Shown one piece after another: positions 21,616 to 29,982 of a stretch of DNA of 36,150 nt (positions are counted from its first letter, which is position 1; the number at the start of each line of letters is the position of its first letter). The stretch spans positions 1 to 36,150 of the forward strand of contig JAHIVG010000063.1 in NCBI GenBank assembly GCA_018816705.1, written 5' to 3'. Source of the DNA: Nanobdellota archaeon. GTDB lineage: Archaea; Nanobdellota; Nanobdellia; Woesearchaeales; JAHIVG01. The translations under genes and the position numbers were made by a program. Below the pieces are notes generated by a model, which ran no database searches, was not told the DNA's origin, and saw only the letters and a list, made by a program, of their open reading frames with translations.

Positions 21616-24600
21616 ATGCAGTACGACCCGCAGCAGGTGGAAGAGGGAATATTGAAGTTCTGGTCAGATGGAGGGATATTCCAGAAGGCCAGGGACAAGG
21701 TCAAGGGCAATAAGCCCTATTATTTCCTGGACGGACCTCCTTACACCAGCGGGAAGATGCACATCGGCCTGGCATGGAACAAATCTCTCAAGGATGCCCT
21801 GCTGAGATACAAGCGCATGCGCGGTTTCGACGTATGGGACAGGGCCGGTTATGACATGCACGGCCTTCCTACAGAGCTGAAGGTCCAGGATAAGCTCGGC
21901 CTGAAGCATAAGGACGAGATCCCGGGTTTCGGCGTGCAGAAGTTCATGGACGAATGCCGCACCTGGTGCACTGATAACATGAAGATCATGAACAAGGACT
22001 TCACCAGATTAGGTGTCTGGATGGACTTCGAGAACGCATACATGTCCATATCAAAGGAGTTCATGGAGGGCGAGTGGTGGCTGGTCAAGAAAGCCCATGA
22101 GAACAAACGGTTGTACAAGGGCAAGAAGGTCATGCACTGGTGCCAGGAATGCGCGACCAGCCTGGCAAAACACGAGCTCGAGTACAAGAATGTCAAGGAT
22201 GATTCCATCTTCCTGAAGTTCAAGGTCAAAGGCAAGGACAACGCGTACCTAATAGTTTGGACCACGACTCCTTGGACCATACCCTTCAACCTGGGCATAA
22301 TGGCCGGGCCTGAGATTGACTACATCAAGGCAAAGGTGGACAACGAGGTATGGATCATGGCAAAAGCCCTTGCAGGCATATTCATCCAAGGAGTTGCCAA
22401 CAAGCAGTTCGAGACCCGAGAAGAGCTGAAAGGCCAGCAGCTCGAAGGCCTTGAGTACGAGCACCCGCTCGCAGACCTCTTCGACTATGCATCAATAAAG
22501 CAGGAGGCTCCGAAGACCCATACTGTAGTGCTCAGCGAGGAATATGTTGATACAGGCTCTGGAACAGGACTCGTCCATATGGCGCCGGGCTGCGGACCGG
22601 AAGATTATGAAGTGGGAAGGAGAAACGGCATCCCAGCCTTCAACATACTTGATGAGAACGGCGTCTTCCCAGAAGGGTTCAAGGGCTTCACAGCCAAGAA
22701 GGACGACAACAAGATAAGGGATGAGCTGGAACGGAGACACTCACTGATAGCCACCACAGAGGTTGAGCACGAATACCCGCACTGCTGGCGCTGCAAGAAG
22801 CCGGTAATCTTCAGGACGACAGAGCAGTGGTTCTTCAAGGTCGAGGACCTCACCGAGGAGATGAGGAAGCTAAACAAGGAGATCAAGTGGGTGCCGGACT
22901 GGGCCGGCCACAAGTGGTTCGATGACTGGCTCGAGAACCTTAGGGACAACGGCATAACCAGGCAGCGATACTGGGGCTGCCCTGCGCCGATATGGCAGTG
23001 CACCCAGTGCGAGAACTTCGAGGTCATCGGCTCGGCAGATGAGCTTAAACAGAAGGCAGGATCCGTACCTGAAGACCTCCACATCCCTCACATAGACAAT
23101 ATCACATTCAGATGCGGCTGTGGCGGGGAGATGAAGCGCATCCCGGACGTCTTGGACGTCTGGATAGACGCCGGAACGACTTCATGGACCTGTCTGGACT
23201 ATCCGCATGACAAGAAGAATTTCGAGAAGCTCTATCCGCCTGACCACATATCAGAAGGCAAGGATCAGATACGCGGCTGGTTCAACCTGCTCTTCGTCGC
23301 TTCCATGGTATCGATGAACAGGCCGAGCTATAAATCAGTCTACATGCACGGCTTCGTCAATGACGCCCAGGGCAGGAAGATGTCCAAGAGCGTGGGCAAC
23401 ATAATCTCACCTTATGAGGTCATAGACAAGCAGGGCGCTGATACGCTCCGCTTCTACACCATCGGTGGTGCGCAGCCCGGCCTTGACCTTAACTACAACT
23501 TCGACGATATCAGGGTGAAACACCGCACGCTCTCAGTGTTATGGAACCTGCACAACTACCTGCTGGAAGGCGAGACAGGCAAGGTCAAGATGGGAATTGA
23601 GGAGAAGTGGATGCTGTCTAAGCTGAATTCCACCATAAAGCATGCCACGCTGGCCATGGACGATAACAGGATAAATGAAGTCCCGCTCATGCTCGAGCAG
23701 CTCCTGCTGGAGCTATCACGGACATACATACAGTTCACGCGAGAGAAAGAGGACAGGGAGACAGTTATGAGCATTGTGGCAGAGGTCCTGCTCCCGACGA
23801 TAACCATGCTTGCCCCGTTCGTTCCGTTCATATCTGAGAGGATCTACCAGGACATCAAGGACAAGTTCAGCCTGAAAGAGGAGAGCGTCCACTTCAGGCA
23901 GTGGCCGGGCTTCGATGAGAAGAAGTTGAATCCTGAGCTCGAACACCAGGTCGATAGCATGAAGCATGTCATACAGTCCATCCTCTCTGCAAGGGAGAAG
24001 GCAGGCCTCGGCTTGAGATGGCCCCTCAAAGATGCTGTAGTTGAGACAGAGGATGAGAAGGCCACCCAAGCTCTCATAGACCTGAAGGACATAGTCAGGC
24101 GGCAGTGTAACATCAAGGACCTGGATGTGATCAAGCATTACGGCAAGGCGAAGAAGACCTTCAAGGTGGACTATGACAAGCTCGGCCCTGACTTCGGTAA
24201 GGATTCAGCCAAGATCATTGCCAAGCTCATGACAGAATCTGTCGAGGCCGTGAAGAAGCACATCGACGAGAAAGGCAAGCACGTCATCAAGATAGATGGT
24301 GATGAATTCAATATCGTCAAGGAACACATAATCGTGCAGGAGACCCTTCCTTCGGGCATTGTCTCAGTCCCGTTCAAGAACGGTAATATCTATCTTGTCA
24401 CAAGCCTCACCCCTGAATTGGAGGCAGAGGGCTTCGCCCGAGAGCTGATGCGGCGCGTCCAGGCCCTGCGGAAGAAGGAAGACATGCAGAAGCCTGACAG
24501 GATAAAGCTGCATATCCAGGCGCCGGAGAAGCTACTCAAGCTGCTGGAGAAGTGGAACAAGCCCATGGCTGACAAGGTCGGCGCAGACGAGCTGAAGATC

Positions 24601-24681
24601 ACGGCAGAGCCAGGCTCATACCCTGTCCACACGCAGGAGAAGGTAAGGGGCAAGGAGTTCGGCATCTGGATGGAGAAATAG
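21616..24681 (+). CDS. ileS: Isoleucyl-tRNA synthetase
   Basis: A 1021-residue class I synthetase that charges tRNA-Ile. The HIGH signature reads HIGL at 49-52 inside DGPPYTSGKMHIGLAWNKSL, and archaeal IleRS often vary at that fourth position. The KMSKS loop is GRKMSKSVGN at about 586-595. The editing domain contains WTTTPWTIPFNLG and TGSGTGLVHMAPGCGPEDY. Zinc-type cysteine pairs appear as CWRCKKP and CPAPIWQCTQC, and CGCGGEM follows. The length and C-terminal region match archaeal/eukaryotic-type IleRS. ATG at 21616 gives MQYDPQQVEEGILKFW. It stands alone with its own TATA-like box. Confidence 0.97.
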   Translation: MQYDPQQVEEGILKFWSDGGIFQKARDKVKGNKPYYFLDGPPYTSGKMHIGLAWNKSLKDALLRYKRMRGFDVWDRAGYDMHGLPTELKVQDKLGLKHKDEIPGFGVQKFMDECRTWCTDNMKIMNKDFTRLGVWMDFENAYMSISKEFMEGEWWLVKKAHENKRLYKGKKVMHWCQECATSLAKHELEYKNVKDDSIFLKFKVKGKDNAYLIVWTTTPWTIPFNLGIMAGPEIDYIKAKVDNEVWIMAKALAGIFIQGVANKQFETREELKGQQLEGLEYEHPLADLFDYASIKQEAPKTHTVVLSEEYVDTGSGTGLVHMAPGCGPEDYEVGRRNGIPAFNILDENGVFPEGFKGFTAKKDDNKIRDELERRHSLIATTEVEHEYPHCWRCKKPVIFRTTEQWFFKVEDLTEEMRKLNKEIKWVPDWAGHKWFDDWLENLRDNGITRQRYWGCPAPIWQCTQCENFEVIGSADELKQKAGSVPEDLHIPHIDNITFRCGCGGEMKRIPDVLDVWIDAGTTSWTCLDYPHDKKNFEKLYPPDHISEGKDQIRGWFNLLFVASMVSMNRPSYKSVYMHGFVNDAQGRKMSKSVGNIISPYEVIDKQGADTLRFYTIGGAQPGLDLNYNFDDIRVKHRTLSVLWNLHNYLLEGETGKVKMGIEEKWMLSKLNSTIKHATLAMDDNRINEVPLMLEQLLLELSRTYIQFTREKEDRETVMSIVAEVLLPTITMLAPFVPFISERIYQDIKDKFSLKEESVHFRQWPGFDEKKLNPELEHQVDSMKHVIQSILSAREKAGLGLRWPLKDAVVETEDEKATQALIDLKDIVRRQCNIKDLDVIKHYGKAKKTFKVDYDKLGPDFGKDSAKIIAKLMTESVEAVKKHIDEKGKHVIKIDGDEFNIVKEHIIVQETLPSGIVSVPFKNGNIYLVTSLTPELEAEGFARELMRRVQALRKKEDMQKPDRIKLHIQAPEKLLKLLEKWNKPMADKVGADELKITAEPGSYPVHTQEKVRGKEFGIWMEK

Positions 24682-24686
24682 AAACC

Positions 24687-24695
24687 TTTAAATAT
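24687..24695 (+). promoter_or_regulatory. TATA-like box of the arsR-iscS-iscU operon
   Basis: TTTAAATAT is centred 26 nt before the ATG at 24717, immediately upstream of the palindrome at 24698. Confidence 0.55.
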
Positions 24696-24697
24696 TA

Positions 24698-24735
24698 CAT
24701 ATGAATTCTGCTTCATATGAAATGCCATTCATATG
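24698..24735. promoter_or_regulatory. Operator-like repeats over the arsR start codon
   Basis: CATATGAA at 24698-24705 and TTCATATG at 24712-24719 form a perfect 8-bp inverted repeat with a 6-nt spacer; the right half contains the ATG. A third TTCATATG follows at 24728-24735. The position between TATA box and early coding region fits an autoregulatory ArsR-family binding site that would block initiation. Confidence 0.55.
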
Positions 24736-25019
24736 ACCAGTTCTTCGAGGTCATTGCTAACCGCACAAGGCTGAAGATAATCCAGTCCCTGTACAAGTCG
24801 CCAAAGTGTGTGAAGGACATATGCGAGGATATCAAGGAAGAGCAGTCCAACGTCAGCCACAGCCTCAGGCTGCTGGCCAAATGCCATTTCGTCAAGGTCA
24901 AGCAAGAGGGAAAATGCAGGGTCTACTCGCTGCAGGAGAAGACCATAATGCCGATAATGCGCATGGTAGACCAGCATGTGAAGTCCCACTGCACAGGCCA
25001 TTGCTGGAGGAGACAATGA
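24717..25019 (+). CDS. ArsR-family regulator of the Isc operon
   Basis: A 100-residue winged-helix protein of ArsR type: FFEVIANRTRLKIIQSL, then the recognition region EEQSNVSHSLRLLAKCHFVK, then a beta wing (GKCRVYSL). Seven cysteines (3, 31, 36, 56, 67, 92, 96) and the C-terminal HCTGHC suggest that it senses a metal or an Fe-S cluster. It overlaps iscS by 4 nt (ATGA), so it is the first gene of the cluster-assembly operon and probably controls it, like IscR or SufR in bacteria but from another family. A palindrome over its own start codon is a likely operator. Confidence 0.8.
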   Translation: MKCHSYDQFFEVIANRTRLKIIQSLYKSPKCVKDICEDIKEEQSNVSHSLRLLAKCHFVKVKQEGKCRVYSLQEKTIMPIMRMVDQHVKSHCTGHCWRRQ

Positions 25020-26197
25020 TATACCTCGATAATGCTGCAACAACCAGGATGGATCCTGATGTATTGAAAGAGATGCTCCCATACTTGAAGGAGCGTTTCG
25101 GCAACCCCAGCTCCATGCATTACATGGGCATGGAAGCCAAGAACGCAGTAGAGGGATCGAGGAAAAAGATAGCCAACCATCTGAATTGCCAGCCAGAAGA
25201 GTTGATCTTCACCGGCTCTGGCACAGAATCCGACAACCTGGCTATATTGGGCTTCGCCAGGCAGAACAAGGAGAGGGGCAATCACCTCATAACATCAAAG
25301 ATAGAGCACCCTGCTGTCATGAACTGCTTCAAGCAATTGGAGAAAGAAGGCTTCAACATTACCTATATCGATGTGGACACCGACGGAATCATTGACCTGA
25401 AGCAGCTGGAGAATGCAATCACAGCAAAGACCATCCTGGTCTCGGTCATCTACGCCAACAACGAGATTGGCGTCATCCAGGACATCCCTGCGATAACCGA
25501 TATATGCAGGAAGAACAAAGTCACTTTCCACACAGATGCTTGCCAGGCGACTAACTATCTGGAAATAGACGTGAAGAAGCTCGGCGTGGACATGATGACC
25601 ATAAACGCCTCGAAGATCTACGGCCCCAAGGGTGTAGGTGTCTTATTCAGACGCAAGGGCACAGGCATACAGCCAATCATCTTCGGCGGCGGCCAGGAAT
25701 CCGGCTTGCGCGCAGGCACTGAGAACGTCGCCAACATAGTCGGCATGGCAAAGGCCCTGGAGCTCGCAATAAAGATGGGAGAAAAGGAATCAGCGAGGAT
25801 CGGAAAGCTCAGGGATCGGCTAATCGACGGCCTGTTGGAGTTGCCAGAGACCAGGCTGAACGGCCACCCGACCAAGAGGCTGCCGAACAACGTCAACATT
25901 TCATTCCTCAACATCGAAGGGGAATCACTGCTGCTCATGATGGGCGAGGAAGGCATCTACGCCTCGACCGGCAGCGCATGTTCATCCAGCAAGCTGGAGC
26001 CATCGCATGTTATAACCGCAATAGGCATGCCGCATGAGATATCGCATTCATCAATAAGGATGACCCTCGGCCGGCAGACGACCAAGAAGGACATCGACCA
26101 GGTGCTGGACAAGATGCCCGGTATCGTCGAGAGGCTCCGTAAGATATCCGCACTAAACATGACGATGGAACATGTGTTAGGTGATAAGCATGGCTGA
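25016..26197 (+). CDS. iscS: Cysteine desulfurase (NifS/IscS type)
   Basis: A 393-residue PLP enzyme that takes sulfur from cysteine for Fe-S cluster assembly. It shows YLDNAATTRMDP at the start, His98 (EHPAVMN), Asp174 (HTDACQA), the PLP lysine Lys200 in NASKIYGPKG and the persulfide cysteine Cys322 in TGSACSS. In most NifS/IscS the lysine is preceded by histidine (SxHK); here that position is Ser199. Translation starts at 25016, overlapping arsR by 4 nt with a GGAGGA Shine-Dalgarno upstream. A longer in-frame reading from 24806 is an artefact that overlaps arsR. The name nifS would fit equally well. Confidence 0.95.
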   Translation: MIYLDNAATTRMDPDVLKEMLPYLKERFGNPSSMHYMGMEAKNAVEGSRKKIANHLNCQPEELIFTGSGTESDNLAILGFARQNKERGNHLITSKIEHPAVMNCFKQLEKEGFNITYIDVDTDGIIDLKQLENAITAKTILVSVIYANNEIGVIQDIPAITDICRKNKVTFHTDACQATNYLEIDVKKLGVDMMTINASKIYGPKGVGVLFRRKGTGIQPIIFGGGQESGLRAGTENVANIVGMAKALELAIKMGEKESARIGKLRDRLIDGLLELPETRLNGHPTKRLPNNVNISFLNIEGESLLLMMGEEGIYASTGSACSSSKLEPSHVITAIGMPHEISHSSIRMTLGRQTTKKDIDQVLDKMPGIVERLRKISALNMTMEHVLGDKHG

Positions 26198-26624
26198 CAT
26201 AAAGAAAAAAGAGACAGGGCAGCAGTGGTTCTATTCAGACACTGTGAAGGAGCATTTCCTGCATCCGCATAACATGGCGAACGAAGACAAGTTGATTGAT
26301 GAAATGAGACCGAATGCCATGGGAGAGGTAGGCAGCCCTGCCTGCGGAGACGTGATGAAGATGTGGCTACATATAGACGACGGCCGCATAAAGAAGTGCC
26401 TATGGCGGACCTTCGGCTGCGCATCAGCCATCGCATCGACTTCTGTCCTTTCGGAGATGGTCACAGAGAAAGGCGGCATGACCTTAGAAGAGGCTGAGAA
26501 GATAAGGCCCAAGGACATAATCAAGCGCCTCGGCGGCCTGCCGCCATTGAAAGTGCATTGCTCAGTCCTGGGTGACCAGGCGCTGCGCGCTGCGATAGCC
26601 GACTATAAGAAGAAGGCCGAATGA
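26190..26624 (+). CDS. iscU: Iron-sulfur cluster scaffold IscU
   Basis: A 144-residue scaffold on which 2Fe-2S or 4Fe-4S clusters are built from the sulfur supplied by IscS. The conserved ligands are Cys52 and Asp54 (SPACGDVMK), Cys77 (RTFGCASAIASTS) and His123-Cys124 (KVHCSVLG), with one extra Cys70. The ATG at 26190 is preferred over GTG at 26181; it overlaps the end of iscS by 8 nt and has a weak Shine-Dalgarno (AGGTG). It ends the arsR-iscS-iscU operon. IspG and IspH in the same window need 4Fe-4S clusters. Confidence 0.93.
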   Translation: MADIKKKETGQQWFYSDTVKEHFLHPHNMANEDKLIDEMRPNAMGEVGSPACGDVMKMWLHIDDGRIKKCLWRTFGCASAIASTSVLSEMVTEKGGMTLEEAEKIRPKDIIKRLGGLPPLKVHCSVLGDQALRAAIADYKKKAE

Positions 26625-26633
26625 TTTATTAAT
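26625..26633 (+). promoter_or_regulatory. TATA-like box of the gene at 26657
   Basis: TTTATTAAT is centred 28 nt before the ATG at 26657, directly after the iscU stop codon. Confidence 0.5.
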
Positions 26634-26656
26634 CCTTAAGGAATACCCTTCCTGAA

Positions 26657-27076
26657 ATGCCAGACATGGACCTTCACGACCTGTGGAACAACGGCGGCCT
26701 GGAAGCAGTTGCCAGGCTGCATGCCCTACGGGATGACGGGATGAGAAGTGGCCACATAAGGCTGGTGTTGAATCTTGAACACGATATGATTGTGGCAAAC
26801 AAGGCCTACCATGCGAGAGATGAGGTCTATGTGCTGGATGATGATGGGTTCCACCAATTCAATCCGCTTAATCCTGCTGGAGGCTGGGATGGGGACACTC
26901 CCTATATTATTGATGCTGTCGATTTCAAAAGGTCTGAAGCAGATATGGATTACCAAGGTACATTCTATGCCAGCACGAAAACATTTCCAAATATTATTCT
27001 CGAGTCCGGCAAGACATTCTATCTGGTGTTGAAGAGGGACTTGGAGAGAGTCTTCAAGTACCGGCCTCAGGGCTGA
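26657..27076 (+). CDS. Unknown 139-residue protein
   Basis: No family is recognised. It starts MPDMDLHDLWNNGGLEAVAR. The first half has a helix and strands (IRLVLNLEHDMIVANKAY); the second is rich in aromatic and acidic residues (DDDGFHQFNPLNPAGGWDGD) and ends with a strand-turn-strand-like FYLVLKRDLERVFKY. It could be a small beta-rich binding domain. It has its own TATA-like box after the Isc operon and ends just before a convergent radical SAM gene. Confidence 0.6.
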   Translation: MPDMDLHDLWNNGGLEAVARLHALRDDGMRSGHIRLVLNLEHDMIVANKAYHARDEVYVLDDDGFHQFNPLNPAGGWDGDTPYIIDAVDFKRSEADMDYQGTFYASTKTFPNIILESGKTFYLVLKRDLERVFKYRPQG

Positions 27077-27078
27077 TA

Positions 27079-28200
27079 TCACAAGAACTCTATCTCTATC
27101 TCCATCGCGTCGTGCGTGGGGTATTCCTCGACGATGGCGGGTATCAATCCTTTCCTCTTGATCTCCCCGGCATTTTTCTTCACAATCTTCATAGAAGTAA
27201 GCAGCCGCATCTTGACTTCATCCACCTCAGCCTTGAAAGGCAGCTTCCGCTTGGCAATCCTTAATTTTTCAGACAGATCAGCTTTCTCCAGCTTCCTCCT
27301 ATAGCCGAATCCCGGCTTGAGCTCAGGAAGGTATATCGCGCCGCGCTGCAGCATCCCGTCTTCAGTGATGATATCTGACGGCAGCGCGACATTCTTGGCG
27401 CGCCTCTTGATCCGCTCGGCCATCTGCACAGCATCCTTCAGCTTGCACGTGCAGTAGTGGACATTCAACCTCTTGCCTTCGCAATACCTCAACAGCCTCA
27501 TCGCCAGCTCTTCGCTCCCGGCCACACCGTATGAGACATCATCCTTGGGCATGAATCCTTTCTCCACGAGATGCTGGGCGTTGGTATCAGATATCTCCAG
27601 CTCGTTGAGGTTTAGGAAGCTGACCTTACCGTCTATGAAGTTGATCAGTTTTCTCGTCTCTTTCTCTTTTCCTGGAATCACAGGAATCTCAACGCCCACG
27701 TCCCAATCGAACTCAGAGGCATGGTCTATCCTGTGCCACATCCTTGGATCTTCCAGTTTCGGGTGGAAGCGTATCTCGTCCAGGCCGGCCTTGGAGAGCA
27801 TGGCCAGATTCCCGCTTTTGACATTGTTGAGCGGCGTGTAAAGGTGGATGTGGAAACTCTTGCCGAACTCTGCCTTGAGCCTCTTTATCAGAAGAACTGT
27901 CCTATCTACTACCATCAACGGGTCACCGCCGGTTATCCCAGCACCCTTGGCATCGCAGAGCTTAGCCTCCTTGATGATTATGTCGACAACTCTCGGCGTA
28001 AGCCTGCCCTTGGACCTGGTGTCCCACTCATTCGCAAAGATGACATCCTTGTCTTTCTTCCTGTCAGATATAGGGCAGTAGAGGCAGCCGCTATTGCATA
28101 ATCCAGTGATAAACAATACAAGTTTCTCCCCACGCACGCAGTATCTGCAGCCTTTCGGCAGTATACCTGTGCTGAAAGAATGGTAGGCTGTGGCCTTCAT
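27079..28200 (-). CDS. Radical SAM protein, COG2108-like
   Basis: A 373-residue radical SAM enzyme. The cluster-binding motif is CNSGCLYCP (Cys35, Cys39, Cys42), preceded by an extra cysteine pair GCRYCVRG (Cys18, Cys21). GAGITGGDPLM is the SAM-binding GGE-like loop, and a further CTCKLKD lies near residue 255. This arrangement matches an uncharacterised archaeal family (COG2108, related to pyruvate formate-lyase activases). The substrate is unknown. The start at 28200 follows the TATA-like box; a start at 28239 would overlap the next gene. It needs a 4Fe-4S cluster, as do the MEP enzymes. Confidence 0.85.
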   Translation of the reverse strand: MKATAYHSFSTGILPKGCRYCVRGEKLVLFITGLCNSGCLYCPISDRKKDKDVIFANEWDTRSKGRLTPRVVDIIIKEAKLCDAKGAGITGGDPLMVVDRTVLLIKRLKAEFGKSFHIHLYTPLNNVKSGNLAMLSKAGLDEIRFHPKLEDPRMWHRIDHASEFDWDVGVEIPVIPGKEKETRKLINFIDGKVSFLNLNELEISDTNAQHLVEKGFMPKDDVSYGVAGSEELAMRLLRYCEGKRLNVHYCTCKLKDAVQMAERIKRRAKNVALPSDIITEDGMLQRGAIYLPELKPGFGYRRKLEKADLSEKLRIAKRKLPFKAEVDEVKMRLLTSMKIVKKNAGEIKRKGLIPAIVEEYPTHDAMEIEIEFL

Positions 28201-28220
28201 ATGAGACCGATCATGGCTTG

Positions 28221-28230
28221 CATTTATTAA
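28221..28230 (-). promoter_or_regulatory. TATA-like box of the radical SAM gene
   Basis: The minus strand reads TTAATAAATG, centred 26 nt before the ATG at 28200, and decides that start over 28239. Confidence 0.5.
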
Positions 28231-28235
28231 GCTTA

Positions 28236-29159
28236 TCACCCGGATTCAATGGTAAACCTGTCATACACGACGAACTTTTGCTGCAGCAGGAAATAGCCCA
28301 TCATCTCCCCGACCATCTTGGAACCGGTGACTTTAAAGAGCATGAAATGGTTGGCGGTGTCGTTCTCGAATCTCCAATAGTCATCGGGCTGCCTTTTGAA
28401 GAAATGCGAGGAGCTGCCCCCACCGCCTGATACTATGTAGATCGTCTCATTGATGATGTATCTTTCGTAATTATGCGTGTGGCCAGACAGGACCATGCTC
28501 AACGGCCTGACGGTCTGCATCCATTGGGTGAGCTCCCTGGTGTCTGTATCCTTCCATAGTCCTGTGTAGGGTGGCCGGTGTATGCTTACAACAGTGTATG
28601 GCGTCTTTACCTTTGGCAGGGCCTGGGCGATCCATCTTCGCTGAGGGCTTCCCTCAGAGATGTTGGCCTCAGAATCCAGCATGAAGAATGTCACCTTGCC
28701 GTATTGGAATTTGTACCAGCGATTATTGTTCAGCCTAGGGTGCCTCTTGAAGTAAAGGGACAGCTTTTCCTCATTAGAGTTGTAGATGCCAAGCATATCG
28801 GCAAGCTCATGGTTGCCTACTATAGAATAGGTTGGGATGCCGGCATCCTCAATGAGTCCTTCGCTATAATCATAGATCCACCACTGATGGGGGTCTGCGC
28901 TGTCCACGCTGTCTCCCAGGTGTATGACAAAGTCAGGGCGCGACCTAATGGCATATTCGACTATCTTGTCCTTCACAAAGTTGGCCGGCTCCTGCGTGTC
29001 GCCGAAGGCTATGAAGGTATATTCTTCTGTGGTGTTGGTGAACAGGTGTGTGGGGTCATCGGATGCAGTATCTTTCTTAGAGATCAAGGTCACGGCAGCC
29101 GCCCCTGTAATCATCAATGATAGTATGACAATCAGGATGAGCGTGCGTCTTTTCAACAT
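28236..29159 (-). CDS. Exported metallophosphoesterase, purple acid phosphatase-like
   Basis: A 307-residue calcineurin-like phosphoesterase. A basic N-terminus and one hydrophobic helix (about 5-27, RTLILIVILSLMITGAAAV) form a signal peptide or anchor, so the catalytic domain should be outside the cell. Metal ligands are in FGDTQ (Asp54), HLGDSVDSAD (Asp83, Asp86), VGNHE (Asn116, His117), SIHRPPY (His194) and SGHTHNYER (His227, His229). The last motif matches purple acid phosphatases. The substrate is unknown; phosphate scavenging is one option. A TATA-like box supports the start. Confidence 0.9.
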   Translation of the reverse strand: MLKRRTLILIVILSLMITGAAAVTLISKKDTASDDPTHLFTNTTEEYTFIAFGDTQEPANFVKDKIVEYAIRSRPDFVIHLGDSVDSADPHQWWIYDYSEGLIEDAGIPTYSIVGNHELADMLGIYNSNEEKLSLYFKRHPRLNNNRWYKFQYGKVTFFMLDSEANISEGSPQRRWIAQALPKVKTPYTVVSIHRPPYTGLWKDTDTRELTQWMQTVRPLSMVLSGHTHNYERYIINETIYIVSGGGGSSSHFFKRQPDDYWRFENDTANHFMLFKVTGSKMVGEMMGYFLLQQKFVVYDRFTIESG

Positions 29160-29182
29160 AGGTTTGACTGTTCTTATGTACT

Positions 29183-29192
29183 ATTAATAATT
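29183..29192 (-). promoter_or_regulatory. TATA-like box of the metallophosphoesterase gene
   Basis: The minus strand reads AATTATTAAT, centred about 28 nt before the ATG at 29159. Confidence 0.45.
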
Positions 29193-29196
29193 TTTC

Positions 29197-29886
29197 CTAT
29201 GGCTCGCATCTTTTATCGCCCGGCTTATAGGGAAGGAACTGGAAGGCGAGCATCAGCACGGGGAAGATCTTATCAGCCTCGATGGTGTATCTCGAAGTGT
29301 ATGCTATCAATCCTGACAACGGCTCAGAGACATCATTGTGTGAAGTGATTCCCAGTAGCCCGTTCTCAGGTGTCCATGGCACAAAGGTTTTGCCTTCACT
29401 ATCTGTTTCCGTCGATTGCATGCCGAAGTCGCAATAAGGTGTGCAGAACATCAAGTATGATACGTCGAGCCCCAATATCCTGTCTCCGAGGTCCTCGCCT
29501 GCGGGAAGGAACTGCTGCCTTCTCATCCTCGGCCTGAGATATTTGGCTCCGATGTCTTTTTTCCCTTCAGCCGAGTCATATCCTCCTGACATAATATTCT
29601 CATAGAATTTTACTAGCTCTCTCACATAGAAATCGATGCTATCAGAGGGATTAACACGCCAGTTCGCTGTGGCATAGGCTCCCTCAGGGTATAAGGGATA
29701 CCTCCCGGCCTCAAAGACCTTCTGCTGTTCGAAGAACAATTCAATCGCCACTTTGTATACTACTTCGGGTTCGATCTCAGGCGGCAGCTTGTCCAGCCCT
29801 TCACTGTTATCGGATATCCTGACCTCGAAAGGCATCTTGCCAGGCAACACTCTATCCTTGTCAGTCGGCATTTTATGCCTGGTCAT
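29197..29886 (-). CDS. Unknown 229-residue protein
   Basis: No family is recognised. It starts MTRHKMPTDKDRVLPGKMPF. The first third carries a charged stretch with IEPEVVYKVAIELFFEQQK, the middle is rich in Arg (AKYLRPRMRRQQFLPAGE), and the C-terminal third is more hydrophobic (SGLIAYTSRYTIEADKIF). CTPYCDFG could be a metal site but stands alone. Frames starting earlier are excluded because the TATA-like box at 29909-29918 would fall inside them. Confidence 0.55.
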   Translation of the reverse strand: MTRHKMPTDKDRVLPGKMPFEVRISDNSEGLDKLPPEIEPEVVYKVAIELFFEQQKVFEAGRYPLYPEGAYATANWRVNPSDSIDFYVRELVKFYENIMSGGYDSAEGKKDIGAKYLRPRMRRQQFLPAGEDLGDRILGLDVSYLMFCTPYCDFGMQSTETDSEGKTFVPWTPENGLLGITSHNDVSEPLSGLIAYTSRYTIEADKIFPVLMLAFQFLPYKPGDKRCEP

Positions 29887-29908
29887 AATATCGCATTTAT
29901 ATAATTTT

Positions 29909-29918
29909 GTATTTATAA
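29909..29918 (-). promoter_or_regulatory. TATA-like box of the gene ending at 29197
   Basis: The minus strand reads TTATAAATAC, centred about 27 nt before the ATG at 29886. A second AT-rich TATATAAATG lies nearer the start. Confidence 0.5.
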
Positions 29919-29953
29919 CTATCAGGCAGTCAATACACAATCCTGCGGAAATA

Positions 29954-29960
29954 TTATATA
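29954..29960 (+). promoter_or_regulatory. TATA box of the NUDIX gene
   Basis: TTATATA is centred 26 nt before the ATG at 29983, in the 96-nt space shared with the divergent unknown gene. Confidence 0.55.
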
Positions 29961-29982
29961 ATCACTGCCTTTACCGTTCGAT

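Noticed and set aside
21757-21775. IleRS called inactive because HIGH reads HIGL
   Set aside because: The fourth position of this motif varies in archaeal IleRS, and KMSKS, the editing domain and the cysteine pairs are intact.
24806-25015. An N-terminal extension of IscS overlapping arsR
   Set aside because: The extra 70 residues are Gln/Gly/Arg-rich, lie in another frame of arsR and resemble no NifS sequence. The ATG at 25016 has a good Shine-Dalgarno and the expected MIYLDNAAT start.
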